Source of the DNA: Rothia sp. HMSC078H08
GTDB lineage: Bacteria; Actinomycetota; Actinomycetes; Actinomycetales; Micrococcaceae
DNA: 64,000 nt
NCBI RefSeq assembly: GCF_001808955.1
Contig: NZ_KV795255.1
Location: 62,001 to 126,000 of the forward strand
Reading direction: 5' to 3'
Shown: piece after piece, positions 27,753-36,224 of the stretch
Numbering within the stretch: the stretch's first letter is position 1
Layout: each line of letters begins with the position of its first letter
Translations under genes and position numbers: made by a program
Notes under the pieces: model-generated
The model's input: the letters and a program-made list of their open reading frames with translations, nothing else
The model's database searches: none
What the model was told of the DNA's origin: nothing

Positions 27753-28146
27753 AGGTGTCCTTCTTCTTCGAAGTGGTGCCGAGTACTGGTGCACTCGGCC
27801 TGGTCTCATTAGAGGAGGTTCCCCTGTGTGTCCGGTACGTGCGATAGGTATCTCTCGCACCCGGCGCACACGCATCATTGACGCGGGGAATTTCTCTCGT
27901 CTCTACTCTATCGGATTCGGCGTGAGCTCGCACTCACGGACCCCCAAATCTGAGATTTTAGCGACTCAGCTCACAAATATTTTGGGTACATTCCACCCAA
28001 AGGCTGTGCACCGGGTAACTAACCCGAACTCGCACTCCCCCATCCGCCGCGAAATACCGGCGAAAACGCGACAATACCGCCGCACGCAGAAGAGCATCCG
28101 GACCTTTCTCACCAGGCGGACAACACGCCCGGTACAGCGCACAAAA
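27753..28146. other. Intergenic leader of sucCD
   Basis: About 390 bases between the sucC start and the pcrA terminator. It contains the sucC leader and presumably its promoter, which I could not place. No gene, tRNA or clear operator is seen. Open frames here have no ribosome site or recognisable product. Confidence 0.5.
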
Positions 28147-28178
28147 GAGGGGCGGGCACCCTCAGATACCCGCCCCTC
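28147..28178 (-). terminator. Terminator of pcrA
   Basis: GAGGGGCGGG pairs perfectly with CCCGCCCCTC around a 12-base loop and is followed on the minus strand by four T, about 35 bases after the stop. Confidence 0.88.
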
Positions 28179-28211
28179 CATCGGCGTTGTCAGGTTCTCA
28201 CGCCTGACGCG

Positions 28212-31205
28212 TTAGCTCACCTTCTCCAGCGGTGCGTAACGCAGCAGCAGACGCTTCTCTTCCGAACCGAAACGAACCTTCGCCACGGTCTTATCGCCGC
28301 TACCCTCAACGGCGAGCACGCGGCCCTCACCGAACTTGGTGTGGCGCACGGTATCACCGACCGCCAGAGTCGGGATTTCCTTGCTCTGGTGCACACGGGA
28401 ACGGTTTGTCACCTTCGAGGAGGCAACCGCCGCCAGCCCGTAGCTTGCCGAGCCGTTAATATCCGCGGTGGACGGCTCGGAGCGGCGTGCGGGGCGGGAC
28501 TCGTAGGGGTCGTATGAGCCGCGCGAGCCACCGGAACTGTAACCACCCGAGCCGTAACCACCCGAACCGTAGCCGGAGCTGTATCCGGAGCGCGAACCGC
28601 CGGAGTAACCATTGCCGTAGGAACCACCGTAGGAGCTACCGTAGGAGCCACTGCCGTAAGAACCGCCGCCGCGAGCGCCATACGCACCCATACCAGAGGC
28701 ACCAAAACCCGAGAAACCGGCGGTGCGCTTCCACTCAATCAGCTCCTCCGGGATTTCCTCCAGGAAGGGCGAGGGCGGGTTGAACTGGCTCTTACCCCAC
28801 ATGGTGCGGGTCTCCGAGCGGGTCAGGTACAGGCGCTCCATGGCGCGGGTCAGACCCACGTACGCCAGGCGGCGCTCCTCGCTCATCTCCTTCTCGTCGG
28901 TCAGGGCACGCTGGTGCGGGAACAGTCCGTGCTCCATGCCAGTCAGGAACACCACGGGGAACTCCAGGCCCTTGGCGGTGTGCAGGGTCATGAGGGTGAC
29001 CATGCCCTGGGCCTTCGCCTCGGCGGCCTCGGCGGCAATCTGCGCGGCGGAGGCGTTCTCACCCTCCGCGCTGGCGGGGCGGTTTGGAATCGAGTCGGCG
29101 TCGGCAACCAGCGCCACGTGCTCGAGGAACTGCTCCAGGTCGGCGCCGGGGTTCTCGGTCTCGAACTCGACCATGGCGTCAAGCAGCTCGGAGAGGTTCT
29201 CTACGCGAGACTCGTCCTGAATGTCCTTGGAGGCGCGCAGAGCCGCCAGGTAGCCGGTCTGCTCCAGGACCGCCTCCAGGCAGGTTGCGGCCGGTTCGGT
29301 GCGGGCAATTTGCGCCAGGTCATCCATGAGGCGCACGAACTCGGCGTACTTCTTGACCGCGGCGGCGCCCAGGCCGGGGATGTCGGCTGCCTGACGCGCC
29401 GCCGCAAAGAACGAGATGCGGTGAGCGGTCGCGTAATCGGCCACCACGGACTCGGACTTGGCCCCGATACCGCGCTTGGGTTCGTTCAGAATACGGCGCA
29501 CGTTCACGTCGTCATCGGGGTTGCTCAGGGCACGCAGGTAGGCGAGCGCATCTTTGATTTCCTTACGCTCGTAGAAGCGGGTACCACCGACCACGCGATA
29601 GGGCAGGCCGGCACGCATGAGCATGTCCTCGAGGGTTCGGGACTGCGCGTTGGTGCGGTAGAAGATTGCGACGTCACCGGGCTGCACGCCGTGCTCATCG
29701 GCAAGGCGATCAATTTCGCGGGTGATGTAGCGTGCCTCGGCGTGCTCGGATTCGGCAACGTAACCGATGATCTTCGCACCCGCGCCGGAGGCGGTCCACA
29801 GCTTCTTGGGTCGACGATCGGGGTTGCGTTCAATGACCGCATTCGCCGCAGAGAGGATGTTCTGCGTGGAACGGTAGTTCTGCTCCAGCAGGATCGTGTG
29901 GGCGTTCGGGTAGTCCTTCTCGAAGTCCGTAATATTGCGAATATCCGCACCACGGAAGGCGTAGATGGACTGGTCGGAATCACCCACCACGGTCAGCTCG
30001 GCAGGGGGCACCGCGTCCGGGTAGGGGCCGCGGTCAGCCGGTGCCTTCGCGTGGGCGCCGACCAGTTCACGCACCAGCTGGTACTGGGCGTGGTTGGTGT
30101 CCTGGTACTCGTCCACGAGGATGTGGCGGAACTTACGGCGGTAGTAGTTCGCGATTTCGGGGAACTTCTTGAGCAAAAAGACGGTGCGGCCAATCAGGTC
30201 GTCAAAGTCGAGGGAGTTAGCGGCGCGCAGACGCTGCGTGTAGACGGTGTAAATCTGCGCGATGGTCTTCTCGTACGGGTTATCGCTAGCCACACGGGAG
30301 GCATACGCCTCGGCGCTGACCAGCTCGTTTTTCAGCGCGGAGATGCGGTTGCCCACAGCCTTAGCGGTGAACTTCTTGGTGTCCAGGTTGAGCTCTTTAA
30401 TGATGAGGCTCAGCAGGCGCTGCGAGTCGGTCGAATCGTAGATGGTGAAGGTGGACTTCAGCCCCAAGGCGGCGGCCTCACGGCGCAGCACACGCACGCA
30501 GAAGCTGTGGAAAGTAGAAATCCACATGTGCTTGGCGCGCGGGCCGACCAGCGCCTCAATGCGTTCACGCATTTCGGCGGCAGCCTTGTTGGTGAAGGTG
30601 ATGGCGAGGATCTGGCCGGGGGTCGCGCGGTGGGTTGCGAGCAGGTAAGCGATGCGGTGGGTGAGCACGCGGGTCTTGCCGGAACCAGCGCCCGCGACGA
30701 TGAGCAGAGGCGAGCCGGAGTGCAGCACGGCCTCTTCCTGGCGTTCATTGAGCCCGGCGGTGAGGGATGCGGGGTCCACGGTGCTCAGGCTGTGGGTGCG
30801 TTCGCCGTAGGGGTCGGCGGGGTCGAAGTCCTCGCCGTAGCCGCCGACGCGGTAGGCGGGCGGCATGAAGTCGCCGAGCGGGTCTGCGGCGGTGAAGGCT
30901 GCGGGTGCGCCGGGTTCAGGAACGGGCGCGCTGGTAGCAGGGGCACCGTAGGCGGGCATGCCGGTGGGCAGGGCGACGGGTACGTCCTGTGCGGGCGCCT
31001 CCATCACCGGGGCATCCATCACTGCGGCGTCCATGGCAGGGGCGTAGTAGTCGTCCTCGGCAGGGGGTACGTCGTAGTAGGGGTCGAAGGGCGGCTCGTC
31101 CACCGGTGCAGGGTCTACCGGTGCTGCGGGGGTGACGAGTTCGGCGGCGAACAGGCCGTCCTGTTCGGTGAAGGGCTGCTTCTGCTGTTCGGGCTTGTCG
31201 CTCAT
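28212..31205 (-). CDS. pcrA: ATP-dependent DNA helicase PcrA/UvrD with low-complexity insert
   Basis: 997 residues, longer than the usual ~730-800. A Pro/Ala-rich disordered N-terminus of ~140 residues precedes the SF1A core. Motifs: VAGAGSGKTRVLTHR (Walker A), the DEYQDTN box, GDSDQSIYAFRGAD, QNYRSTQNIL and TLHTAKGLEFPVVFLTGME. After the core, residues ~830-900 are a Gly/Ser/Tyr repeat region, followed by the Tudor-like C-terminal domain (VGDTVRHTKFGEGRV). PcrA unwinds DNA 3'-5', displaces RecA and supports repair and transcription coupling. The second of two adjacent ATGs is favoured by GAGG spacing. Confidence 0.95.
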   Translation of the reverse strand: MSDKPEQQKQPFTEQDGLFAAELVTPAAPVDPAPVDEPPFDPYYDVPPAEDDYYAPAMDAAVMDAPVMEAPAQDVPVALPTGMPAYGAPATSAPVPEPGAPAAFTAADPLGDFMPPAYRVGGYGEDFDPADPYGERTHSLSTVDPASLTAGLNERQEEAVLHSGSPLLIVAGAGSGKTRVLTHRIAYLLATHRATPGQILAITFTNKAAAEMRERIEALVGPRAKHMWISTFHSFCVRVLRREAAALGLKSTFTIYDSTDSQRLLSLIIKELNLDTKKFTAKAVGNRISALKNELVSAEAYASRVASDNPYEKTIAQIYTVYTQRLRAANSLDFDDLIGRTVFLLKKFPEIANYYRRKFRHILVDEYQDTNHAQYQLVRELVGAHAKAPADRGPYPDAVPPAELTVVGDSDQSIYAFRGADIRNITDFEKDYPNAHTILLEQNYRSTQNILSAANAVIERNPDRRPKKLWTASGAGAKIIGYVAESEHAEARYITREIDRLADEHGVQPGDVAIFYRTNAQSRTLEDMLMRAGLPYRVVGGTRFYERKEIKDALAYLRALSNPDDDVNVRRILNEPKRGIGAKSESVVADYATAHRISFFAAARQAADIPGLGAAAVKKYAEFVRLMDDLAQIARTEPAATCLEAVLEQTGYLAALRASKDIQDESRVENLSELLDAMVEFETENPGADLEQFLEHVALVADADSIPNRPASAEGENASAAQIAAEAAEAKAQGMVTLMTLHTAKGLEFPVVFLTGMEHGLFPHQRALTDEKEMSEERRLAYVGLTRAMERLYLTRSETRTMWGKSQFNPPSPFLEEIPEELIEWKRTAGFSGFGASGMGAYGARGGGSYGSGSYGSSYGGSYGNGYSGGSRSGYSSGYGSGGYGSGGYSSGGSRGSYDPYESRPARRSEPSTADINGSASYGLAAVASSKVTNRSRVHQSKEIPTLAVGDTVRHTKFGEGRVLAVEGSGDKTVAKVRFGSEEKRLLLRYAPLEKVS
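28503..28718 (-). repeat. Gly/Ser/Tyr low-complexity coding repeat in pcrA
   Basis: About 72 codons encode an almost uninterrupted run of Gly, Ser and Tyr (GSYGSSYGG- and SGGYGSGGYS-like units) between helicase core and C-terminal Tudor-like domain. The reading frame is maintained, so it is a true insert rather than a frameshift. Confidence 0.85.
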
Positions 31206-31316
31206 CATCTACCTCGCTGCCTAGAATACACGTTCGATATTCCATGCTACCGCATTTGCTCCGCAGCTCCCACCCTTTCGGTCATCCGCCGCCCTCTCAT
31301 TCGAGCAAAGATAAGA

Positions 31317-31355
31317 AAACCGCCCGCGCCTGCTAATGCAAGCGACGGGCGGTTT
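31317..31355 (-). terminator. Terminator of the tRNA gene
   Basis: AAACCGCCCG pairs with CGGGCGGTTT on the minus-strand downstream side of the tRNA, with a T-rich tail (TTTTCTTA). Confidence 0.8.
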
Positions 31356-31382
31356 CTCGTACCGGCACGCATGCCGGTTCTG

Positions 31383-31456
31383 TGTGCCCCCGAGACGATT
31401 CGAACGTCCGACACCTTCTTTAGGAGAGAAGTGCTCTATCCCCTGAGCTACGAGGG
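31383..31456 (-). tRNA. tRNA-Arg (anticodon CCU)
   Basis: Read on the minus strand the cloverleaf is complete. The acceptor is GCCCTCG with CGGGGGC (one T-G pair), the D-arm GCTC/GAGC, and the anticodon stem CTTCT/AGAAG around loop CTCCTAA. The T-arm is GGACG/CGTCT with loop TTCGAAT. The anticodon at loop positions 3-5 is CCT, decoding AGG. CCA is not encoded. The gene is single, with its own terminator. Confidence 0.95.
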
Positions 31457-31634
31457 CGTACCTATCCAGTATAAAGCACCCCGCACCGCAGGTCGGCACA
31501 GCCCACGACAAGCCGCCCGCATCCACCGGTAATCGCACCGTGCCCACCCCCGGTCCCAGCCAGCGTTCACCGACCCGTGTTCACCGCCTGAGGACACCCG
31601 CACCCGGCGGCAGAACCGCTCCTACAATGTACGA

Positions 31635-32651
31635 ATGAGCATCTACATTGACCCACCCGTCTGGCCCGCGCACGGCACCGTCTTCTCGCACCTCATCTCC
31701 GATGCATCCCTGGCGGAACTGCACGAGTTCGCTGCGGCGGCGGGCATTAGCGAGCGTGCCTTCGACCGCGACCACTACGATGTACCGGCGCACCGCTACG
31801 AGGAGCTGGTGCAGGCGGGCGCGATTGAGCTCAGCGGCGCACAGCTGACCCGTACGCTCATTGCGAGCGGCCTGCGCATCCCCCTAAAGGAACGCCCCGA
31901 GAAGATCCGCCCGCGCCTGCTTCGCACCTGGGAGGCGGCGTTTGCGCCCCGCCTCGAGCGTGCGGATGCGTCCGCCGAGTCGCGGGCCCGGCTCGTAACG
32001 CAAGTGGCTGAGTTGGGCGAGCACCTGATACAGGCGTGGGAACAGCCGCACCGCGCCTACCACCACAGCGGGCACCTTTCGCAGATGCTCACCGATCTGG
32101 ACCGCCTATATGCCCCCCACTCGCATACAGGTTCCACTCCCCTGCCGCTGGTTCTGGCGGCGTGGTTCCACGACGCGGTTTACGAGGGCGCGCCAGGTGA
32201 GGATGAGCGCCGCAGTGAGCAGCTGGCGAGCGCCTCCCTGGAGCCGCTGGTCGTCGCTGGTCTGCTGGGCGAAGAGGAGCTACAGCTGGTGCGCCTTCTG
32301 GTTCGCGCCACGGCAACCCACGAGCTGCCCGAGTCCACCGAACTACCGGCGGGCTACAATCCGGCAGATATTGAGTTCTTCCTTGACGCAGACATAGCGA
32401 TTCTGGCTGCCGAGCCGGCACGCTACCGCCGCTACCTGCGCGGGGTGCGTAGCGAGTACTCCCACTTCGATGATGAGGCGTTCCGCACCGGCCGCACGAG
32501 CTTCCTGCACTCCGTCCTAGAGCGCGAGCGCATCTTTCTCTCCGAGCGAGCCCGCGAACTTTGGGAGGAGCCCGCACGGGCTAATCTACGTGCTGAGCTC
32601 AGCGAGTGGGAGCAGGACCCGCAGAGGCTTCTGCAGACTCTGGCATCCTAG
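31635..32651 (+). CDS. DUF4031 domain fused to HD-domain-like protein
   Basis: 338 residues. The first ~90 residues are a DUF4031 domain: YIDPPVWPAHGTVFSHL and AFDRDHYDVPAHRYEELV. The rest has HD-hydrolase-like features: RAYHHSGHLSQML, AAWFHDAVYEG and ATATHELP, giving His/Asp ligands for a metal phosphohydrolase. Such HD parts occur alone in predicted metal-dependent phosphohydrolases; the fusion suggests a linked reaction. TACAAT lies six bases before the ATG with no ribosome site, so the mRNA is probably leaderless. Substrate unknown. Confidence 0.82.
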   Translation: MSIYIDPPVWPAHGTVFSHLISDASLAELHEFAAAAGISERAFDRDHYDVPAHRYEELVQAGAIELSGAQLTRTLIASGLRIPLKERPEKIRPRLLRTWEAAFAPRLERADASAESRARLVTQVAELGEHLIQAWEQPHRAYHHSGHLSQMLTDLDRLYAPHSHTGSTPLPLVLAAWFHDAVYEGAPGEDERRSEQLASASLEPLVVAGLLGEEELQLVRLLVRATATHELPESTELPAGYNPADIEFFLDADIAILAAEPARYRRYLRGVRSEYSHFDDEAFRTGRTSFLHSVLERERIFLSERARELWEEPARANLRAELSEWEQDPQRLLQTLAS

Positions 32652-32671
32652 CCGCATACACCTAAAACACA

Positions 32672-32719
32672 TACCGCCGAGAATGCACCCACACTAAGGT
32701 GCGCTCTCGGCGGTATTTT
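32672..32719 (+). terminator. Terminator of the DUF4031-HD gene
   Basis: TACCGCCGAGA pairs with TCTCGGCGGTA, with inner GCACC/GGTGC pairing, followed by four T on the plus strand. Confidence 0.9.
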
Positions 32720-32728
32720 CATGGAATC

Positions 32729-32758
32729 TCTCGGGTACACAAATCTCGGGTACACAAA
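32729..32758. repeat. 15-bp perfect tandem duplication
   Basis: TCTCGGGTACACAAA occurs twice head to tail between two convergent terminators. It looks like a simple slippage duplication with no coding role. Confidence 0.85.
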
Positions 32759-32791
32759 AGGCGCCCACCCCGTGCGGGGTAGGCGCCTTTT
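32756..32791 (-). terminator. Terminator of the NlpC/P60 gene
   Basis: AAAAGGCGCC pairs with GGCGCCTTTT, with inner ACCCC/GGGGT pairing. On the minus strand it is followed by T-rich sequence and lies about 40 bases after the stop. Confidence 0.9.
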
Positions 32792-32833
32792 GAGAAGTAT
32801 GTTGGGCTAGACCCAGCTCTTATGCACTAAGGC

Positions 32834-33547
32834 TTAGAGAGCGGTGTAGTAGCCGTCAACGGACATCCAGGAGGTGGGGTGCACCAGGGTACCGTAGCTG
32901 GGGTTCAGAGCGGAAATCATCTTGCCGTCGCCCAGGTAGATACCAACGTGGCTGTAGCCGTTCTGGAAGACGATGTCGCCGGGCTGGGGGTTAGCGGTCG
33001 GGCGCAGCTCGTTCTTCATTGCGTAGGTGAAAGCGGTCAGCTTGATGCCGTGCTGAGCGAAAACCCAGGAGGTGAAGCCGGAGCAGTCCCATGCACCGAA
33101 GGTCTTGCCGCCCCAAACGTAGGAGCCGCCCAGACCGCTCATTGCGGTTGCAACGATTGCGTCGCGGGATGCGTTACCGGTGGAAGCGGAGGAAGCTACG
33201 GGTGCCGGAGCTGCAGCGGGTGCAACGTAAGCCTGCTGTGCCTCAGCCTGAGGAGCGACGTAAGCCTGCTGTGCCTCAGCCTGGGGTGCTACATAGGAGG
33301 TCTCAACTGCGGGTGCCGGAGCTGCAGCGGGTGCAACGTAGGTCTGCTGTGCCTGAACCTGGGGTGCAACGTAGGTGGTTGCGGGGGTGTTGTAGCTGGT
33401 GTAGTCGAACTCGTAGTTGGTGTAGTCGTAGGACAGGTCAGCTGCAGCGGGGATCTGTGCGAATGCGTTCGCGGGAACGGTCGAGCCGAGCAGGATTGCG
33501 CCTGCTGCGAGGGTTGCGCCTGCGGTACGTACGATCTTGTTAGCCAT
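32834..33547 (-). CDS. Secreted NlpC/P60 peptidoglycan endopeptidase
   Basis: 237 residues from MANKIVRTAGATLAAG, chosen for GGAGGA seven bases upstream. The apparent extra N-terminal codons are the riboswitch. A signal peptide ends at TVPANAFA. Residues ~50-125 are an 11-residue repeat linker (YVAPQAEAQQA and YVAPAAAPAP units). The C-terminal ~105 residues are NlpC/P60 with the catalytic Cys in WDCSGFTSWV and His in YSHVGIYLGDG. Such enzymes cut peptide stems of the wall. The c-di-AMP riboswitch upstream ties expression to wall and osmotic homeostasis. The linker copies may vary between strains. Confidence 0.93.
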   Translation of the reverse strand: MANKIVRTAGATLAAGAILLGSTVPANAFAQIPAAADLSYDYTNYEFDYTSYNTPATTYVAPQVQAQQTYVAPAAAPAPAVETSYVAPQAEAQQAYVAPQAEAQQAYVAPAAAPAPVASSASTGNASRDAIVATAMSGLGGSYVWGGKTFGAWDCSGFTSWVFAQHGIKLTAFTYAMKNELRPTANPQPGDIVFQNGYSHVGIYLGDGKMISALNPSYGTLVHPTSWMSVDGYYTAL

Positions 33548-33563
33548 TGGTAATTCCTCCATT

Positions 33564-33745
33564 GCCTGACGAGGTGAGCTGTCGGACTCGAGCATGGATT
33601 CGCTCGGCCACCGAAGTGACTTAGCCCCGAGGCCTCTCGATTGAGAAGCCGTATCCCAGCTTGGGGATTGGGTCCCCCGCTTCTGCCATATTGGGTAGAC
33701 GTTCATCGAAGCGTTGGCAGAACTCAGCGGAACCGCTTCGACGGT
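33564..33745 (-). promoter_or_regulatory. c-di-AMP riboswitch (ydaO-yuaA type)
   Basis: The minus-strand leader carries the conserved blocks in order: CGCTGAGTTCTGCCAACGC, GATGAACGTCTACCCAATAT, AAGCGGGGGACCCAA, GGGGCTAAGTCACTTCGGTG, GCCGAGCGAATCC and a closing CAGCTCACCTCG. These match the ydaO/c-di-AMP aptamer as found before actinobacterial NlpC/P60 and Rpf genes. It ends about 17 bases before the start codon. In this class c-di-AMP binding turns expression off. Boundaries are approximate. Confidence 0.93.
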
Positions 33746-33779
33746 GCCCTCTTACGATTAGGATTTGGGCACAGAAAAG

Positions 33780-33808
33780 AGAATACACAGAAAACTCCCA
33801 GTTGTCAC
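33780..33808 (-). promoter_or_regulatory. Candidate promoter of the riboswitch-NlpC/P60 unit
   Basis: On the minus strand GTGACA, 17 bases and TATTCT are followed at about 7 bases by the predicted transcript start, which leaves a short run before the riboswitch. Spacing and sequence fit a housekeeping-sigma promoter. Confidence 0.6.
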
Positions 33809-33809
33809 C

Positions 33810-34320
33810 TCAATCGAACTTAAATTTTGAGCTTTCACCCCCGGAGGAACGGAGCGAGCTTGAACGACCAGAACCTCGTTTATCTGCGGATGCTTAAGCA
33901 ACTTAAGGCGTTTGACTAGGCATTTCACAAGGATGCACATTCGCTTTTAATGCACCACCACCCCTTAAGGGCATGGTTCAAAACTCTTAAAAATGAGCCT
34001 CGTCTCTTAAGATTTTGCGCCCATTACCCGCTCAGAAACCGGCGTGTCTCTCAGTTTTAACCTCAGATTTAAGCGAAAAACGCGAAAAATGCACTCAAGC
34101 GCAGTTGCCAAAAAGTTAAGAGAGGAGTATATGCTCGCTCACGTGAGGGTAGTCTGAACTACTGATATACGTCGCTTAGCCCACCTTTTGTAGCCCGAAT
34201 ACGCCGCATTCCTCCGCTTTTGTCCGTTTCTTCCCTTATATACGGCATTTTGCGCCGATTCTTGAGCTAAATCATCCACTATCTAAGACAGTGCCGGATC
34301 CCGGGGAGTCAACGGCACAA
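33810..34320. other. Gene-less AT-richer stretch with repeated TTAAG motifs
   Basis: About 510 bases upstream of the NlpC/P60 promoter and downstream of the dtxR terminator contain no supportable gene. CTTAAG or TTAAG recurs at least six times between about 33890 and 34130, for example GCTTAAGCAACTTAAGG and CCCTTAAGGG. No tRNA or known RNA family was recognised. An unrecognised small RNA or extended operator region is possible. Confidence 0.4.
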
Positions 34321-34325
34321 AAAAC

Positions 34326-34363
34326 GGTGGTACCGCCTCCTCAAGTAAGAAGGCGGTACCACC
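34326..34363 (-). terminator. Terminator of the dtxR gene
   Basis: GGTGGTACCGCCT pairs perfectly with AGGCGGTACCACC and is followed on the minus strand by six T after a G. Confidence 0.93.
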
Positions 34364-34406
34364 ATTTAAAGCGTGAAGCGGGATAGTAGACTCTCAAAGC
34401 TGGAGC

Positions 34407-35111
34407 TTAGAGGCTGCCACCGCGCTTGACCACAATTGCGTTTGCCACGTCCATATCCAGGGAGAGGGTGTCCTCTTCACCATCGGCGTGAACAATCACG
34501 TCATCGTTCTGGCCAGCAACCACGGACACCGAAGCGCCGTAGACAATACCTGCGTCAGCCAGTAGCTTCAGCAGCTCAACATCAGTCTGAATGGACTCGG
34601 GGAAGCGAGAAATGGTGAAACGATCCTCGGGACCGGAGTCGCGTGCAGCCAGGGACATGGGCACGGTGCGCTCATCATTCTTCTCGCTAGTGTGGCCCAG
34701 GTCCTCCAGGCCGGGGATAGCGTTACCGTACGGGGAGAACTTGGGATCCTTGAGCATCCCCAGGATGCGCTTCTCCACCTTGTCACTCATGACGTGCTCC
34801 CAGCGGCATGCCTCTTCGTGCACGTACTCAAGTTCCAGACCAATAATGTCGGAGAGCAGGCGCTCAGCCAGGCGGTGCTTACGCATCACCTCAACCGCCT
34901 TGTGGCGGCCTTCCTCAGTCAGTTCGAGGTGGCGATCCGGCTCAACGGTGAGCAGGCCGTGCTTCTCCATACGTGCCACAGTCTGGGAAACGGTCGGGCC
35001 GGAGTGCTCCAGTCGTTCAGCAATGCGCGCACGCATGGGGACAATGCCCTCTTCCTCCAGTTCGAGGATGGTGCGCAAATACATCTCTGTGGTATCGATA
35101 AGGTCTGTCAT
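34407..35111 (-). CDS. dtxR: Iron-dependent repressor DtxR/IdeR
   Basis: 234 residues; DtxR is about 226. The ATG of MTDLIDTTEMYL follows GGGAGAG. With this start the metal ligands fall at the DtxR positions themselves: Met10, His79, Glu83, His98, Cys102, Glu105 and His106. Residues 1-65 are the winged helix (SGPTVSQTVARMEKHGLL), 66-140 the dimer/metal domain, and the C-terminal ~80 an SH3-like domain. Cys102 argues for iron sensing, not the manganese MntR type. It should repress siderophore and iron-uptake genes when Fe2+ is high. A DtxR-box-like repeat lies in its own leader. Confidence 0.93.
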   Translation of the reverse strand: MTDLIDTTEMYLRTILELEEEGIVPMRARIAERLEHSGPTVSQTVARMEKHGLLTVEPDRHLELTEEGRHKAVEVMRKHRLAERLLSDIIGLELEYVHEEACRWEHVMSDKVEKRILGMLKDPKFSPYGNAIPGLEDLGHTSEKNDERTVPMSLAARDSGPEDRFTISRFPESIQTDVELLKLLADAGIVYGASVSVVAGQNDDVIVHADGEEDTLSLDMDVANAIVVKRGGSL

Positions 35112-35141
35112 ATATCTCTCCCAGCTATCACCGCAACAGTG

Positions 35142-35161
35142 CTTAGATAGCACTGCCTAAG
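35142..35161. promoter_or_regulatory. Possible DtxR box in the dtxR leader
   Basis: CTTAG, ten bases, CTAAG is an inverted repeat containing TAGC and CCTAA elements of the DtxR consensus, about 30 bases before the start. Spacing is one base shorter than the canonical box. Autoregulation is an inference. Confidence 0.4.
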
Positions 35162-35321
35162 TCGTTACTTATTCAATAATCTATTATGTACTTTTTCAGC
35201 GGCTTTTGCCACGGCTTAAGTCATTGAGTCGCCCAACAATAACCGTTGGACGACTCAATACAACACCTTATATATACATTTTGTTAGCCCGCCCCTTAGT
35301 AAGAGGAGTGGATAGTAGGCT

Positions 35322-36083
35322 CTATTCTGCGGACTCAGCCTCGGCAGTTTCCTCTGCAGCAGAAGCGTTCTGCGCGGTTTCACTCTCCGCCGAGTTGTTC
35401 TCTACGGGCTCACCGGACTCAGCAGATTTCTCAGCATCAGACTCTGCGTTCTCCTGCGCGGCGTTCTCCTCCAGGTCTTCCGGGCGAACACGGTCAGCCC
35501 ACGGAACCCAATCCGGAGCGATGAGCGCATCATCACCGGGCAGCAGACCAACCTCGCAGATCGTTGCCACGCGGGAGCGAGGCGCACGCGAGAGGGTCGC
35601 GAACCAGAACCAGCCACGGTAACCGGGCAGGGTGCACTCAAACAGGTGAGTGCTCAGGCGCTCTTCCTCGGCGCGCACGTGGTGAACCAGACCGATAGCG
35701 TGTGCCGGGGCGATCTCTCGCACACCCTGCAGCGCTACGTCCTTAGCGGCGGCAAGAATCTCATCCACCTTGGAGGTGCGGCGCAGCTTGTGCGGAACAC
35801 CCAGGGAGGGGACACCTACCTCTTCATCCAGCGGGGTGAAGGGGTCGGGGGTGGAGTCTTCGTTCTGTTCAGTTTCTTCGGTAGCGGATTCCTCGGAAGC
35901 AGATTCTTCAGCAGGCGTCTCAGCCACCTCAGGCTCCTCAGCGTTCACGGAGGGCTGAGTCTCAGCAGGTACAGCGCTACCCTCGTCAGCGCTCTCAGGC
36001 GCGGCAGAAGGCACAACGGACTCTGCAGGCGCGTCAGTAGCGGGCGTAGTTTCGGGGAGCAGTTCAATAACCTGTTCAGACAT
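35322..36083 (-). CDS. DUF3027 protein
   Basis: 253 residues from MSEQVIELLPET; an in-frame upstream start at 36164 is rejected because it lacks a ribosome site. The family core is residues ~115-210: AAAKDVALQGVREI, RAEEERLSTHLFEC, GYRGWFWFATLSRAPRSR and EVGLLPGDDALIAPDWVPWA. Flanking regions are very rich in Glu, Ala, Pro and Ser and look disordered. DUF3027 is a conserved actinobacterial family without a known activity. It is divergent from the small membrane protein gene at 36225. Confidence 0.85.
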   Translation of the reverse strand: MSEQVIELLPETTPATDAPAESVVPSAAPESADEGSAVPAETQPSVNAEEPEVAETPAEESASEESATEETEQNEDSTPDPFTPLDEEVGVPSLGVPHKLRRTSKVDEILAAAKDVALQGVREIAPAHAIGLVHHVRAEEERLSTHLFECTLPGYRGWFWFATLSRAPRSRVATICEVGLLPGDDALIAPDWVPWADRVRPEDLEENAAQENAESDAEKSAESGEPVENNSAESETAQNASAAEETAEAESAE

Positions 36084-36224
36084 ACCCCTATTAAAGCATC
36101 TCGCGTGCGCAAACAGTGCGGCGCCCGCTCCAAGCTTCGCATACGCTGTGAATTTGAGTCTCAAACCGCTAAATCTGGGGCTTCACCCATTAACAGCTGT
36201 GTGTGAGCTGATACGGTTAAATTT

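Noticed and set aside
28914..31532. 872-codon open frame antisense to pcrA and across the tRNA
   Set aside because: It overlaps a well-defined helicase and runs through a tRNA gene, so it is not coding.
33548..33706. N-terminal extension of the NlpC/P60 protein
   Set aside because: These codons are the c-di-AMP riboswitch; the real start has GGAGGA and a signal peptide.
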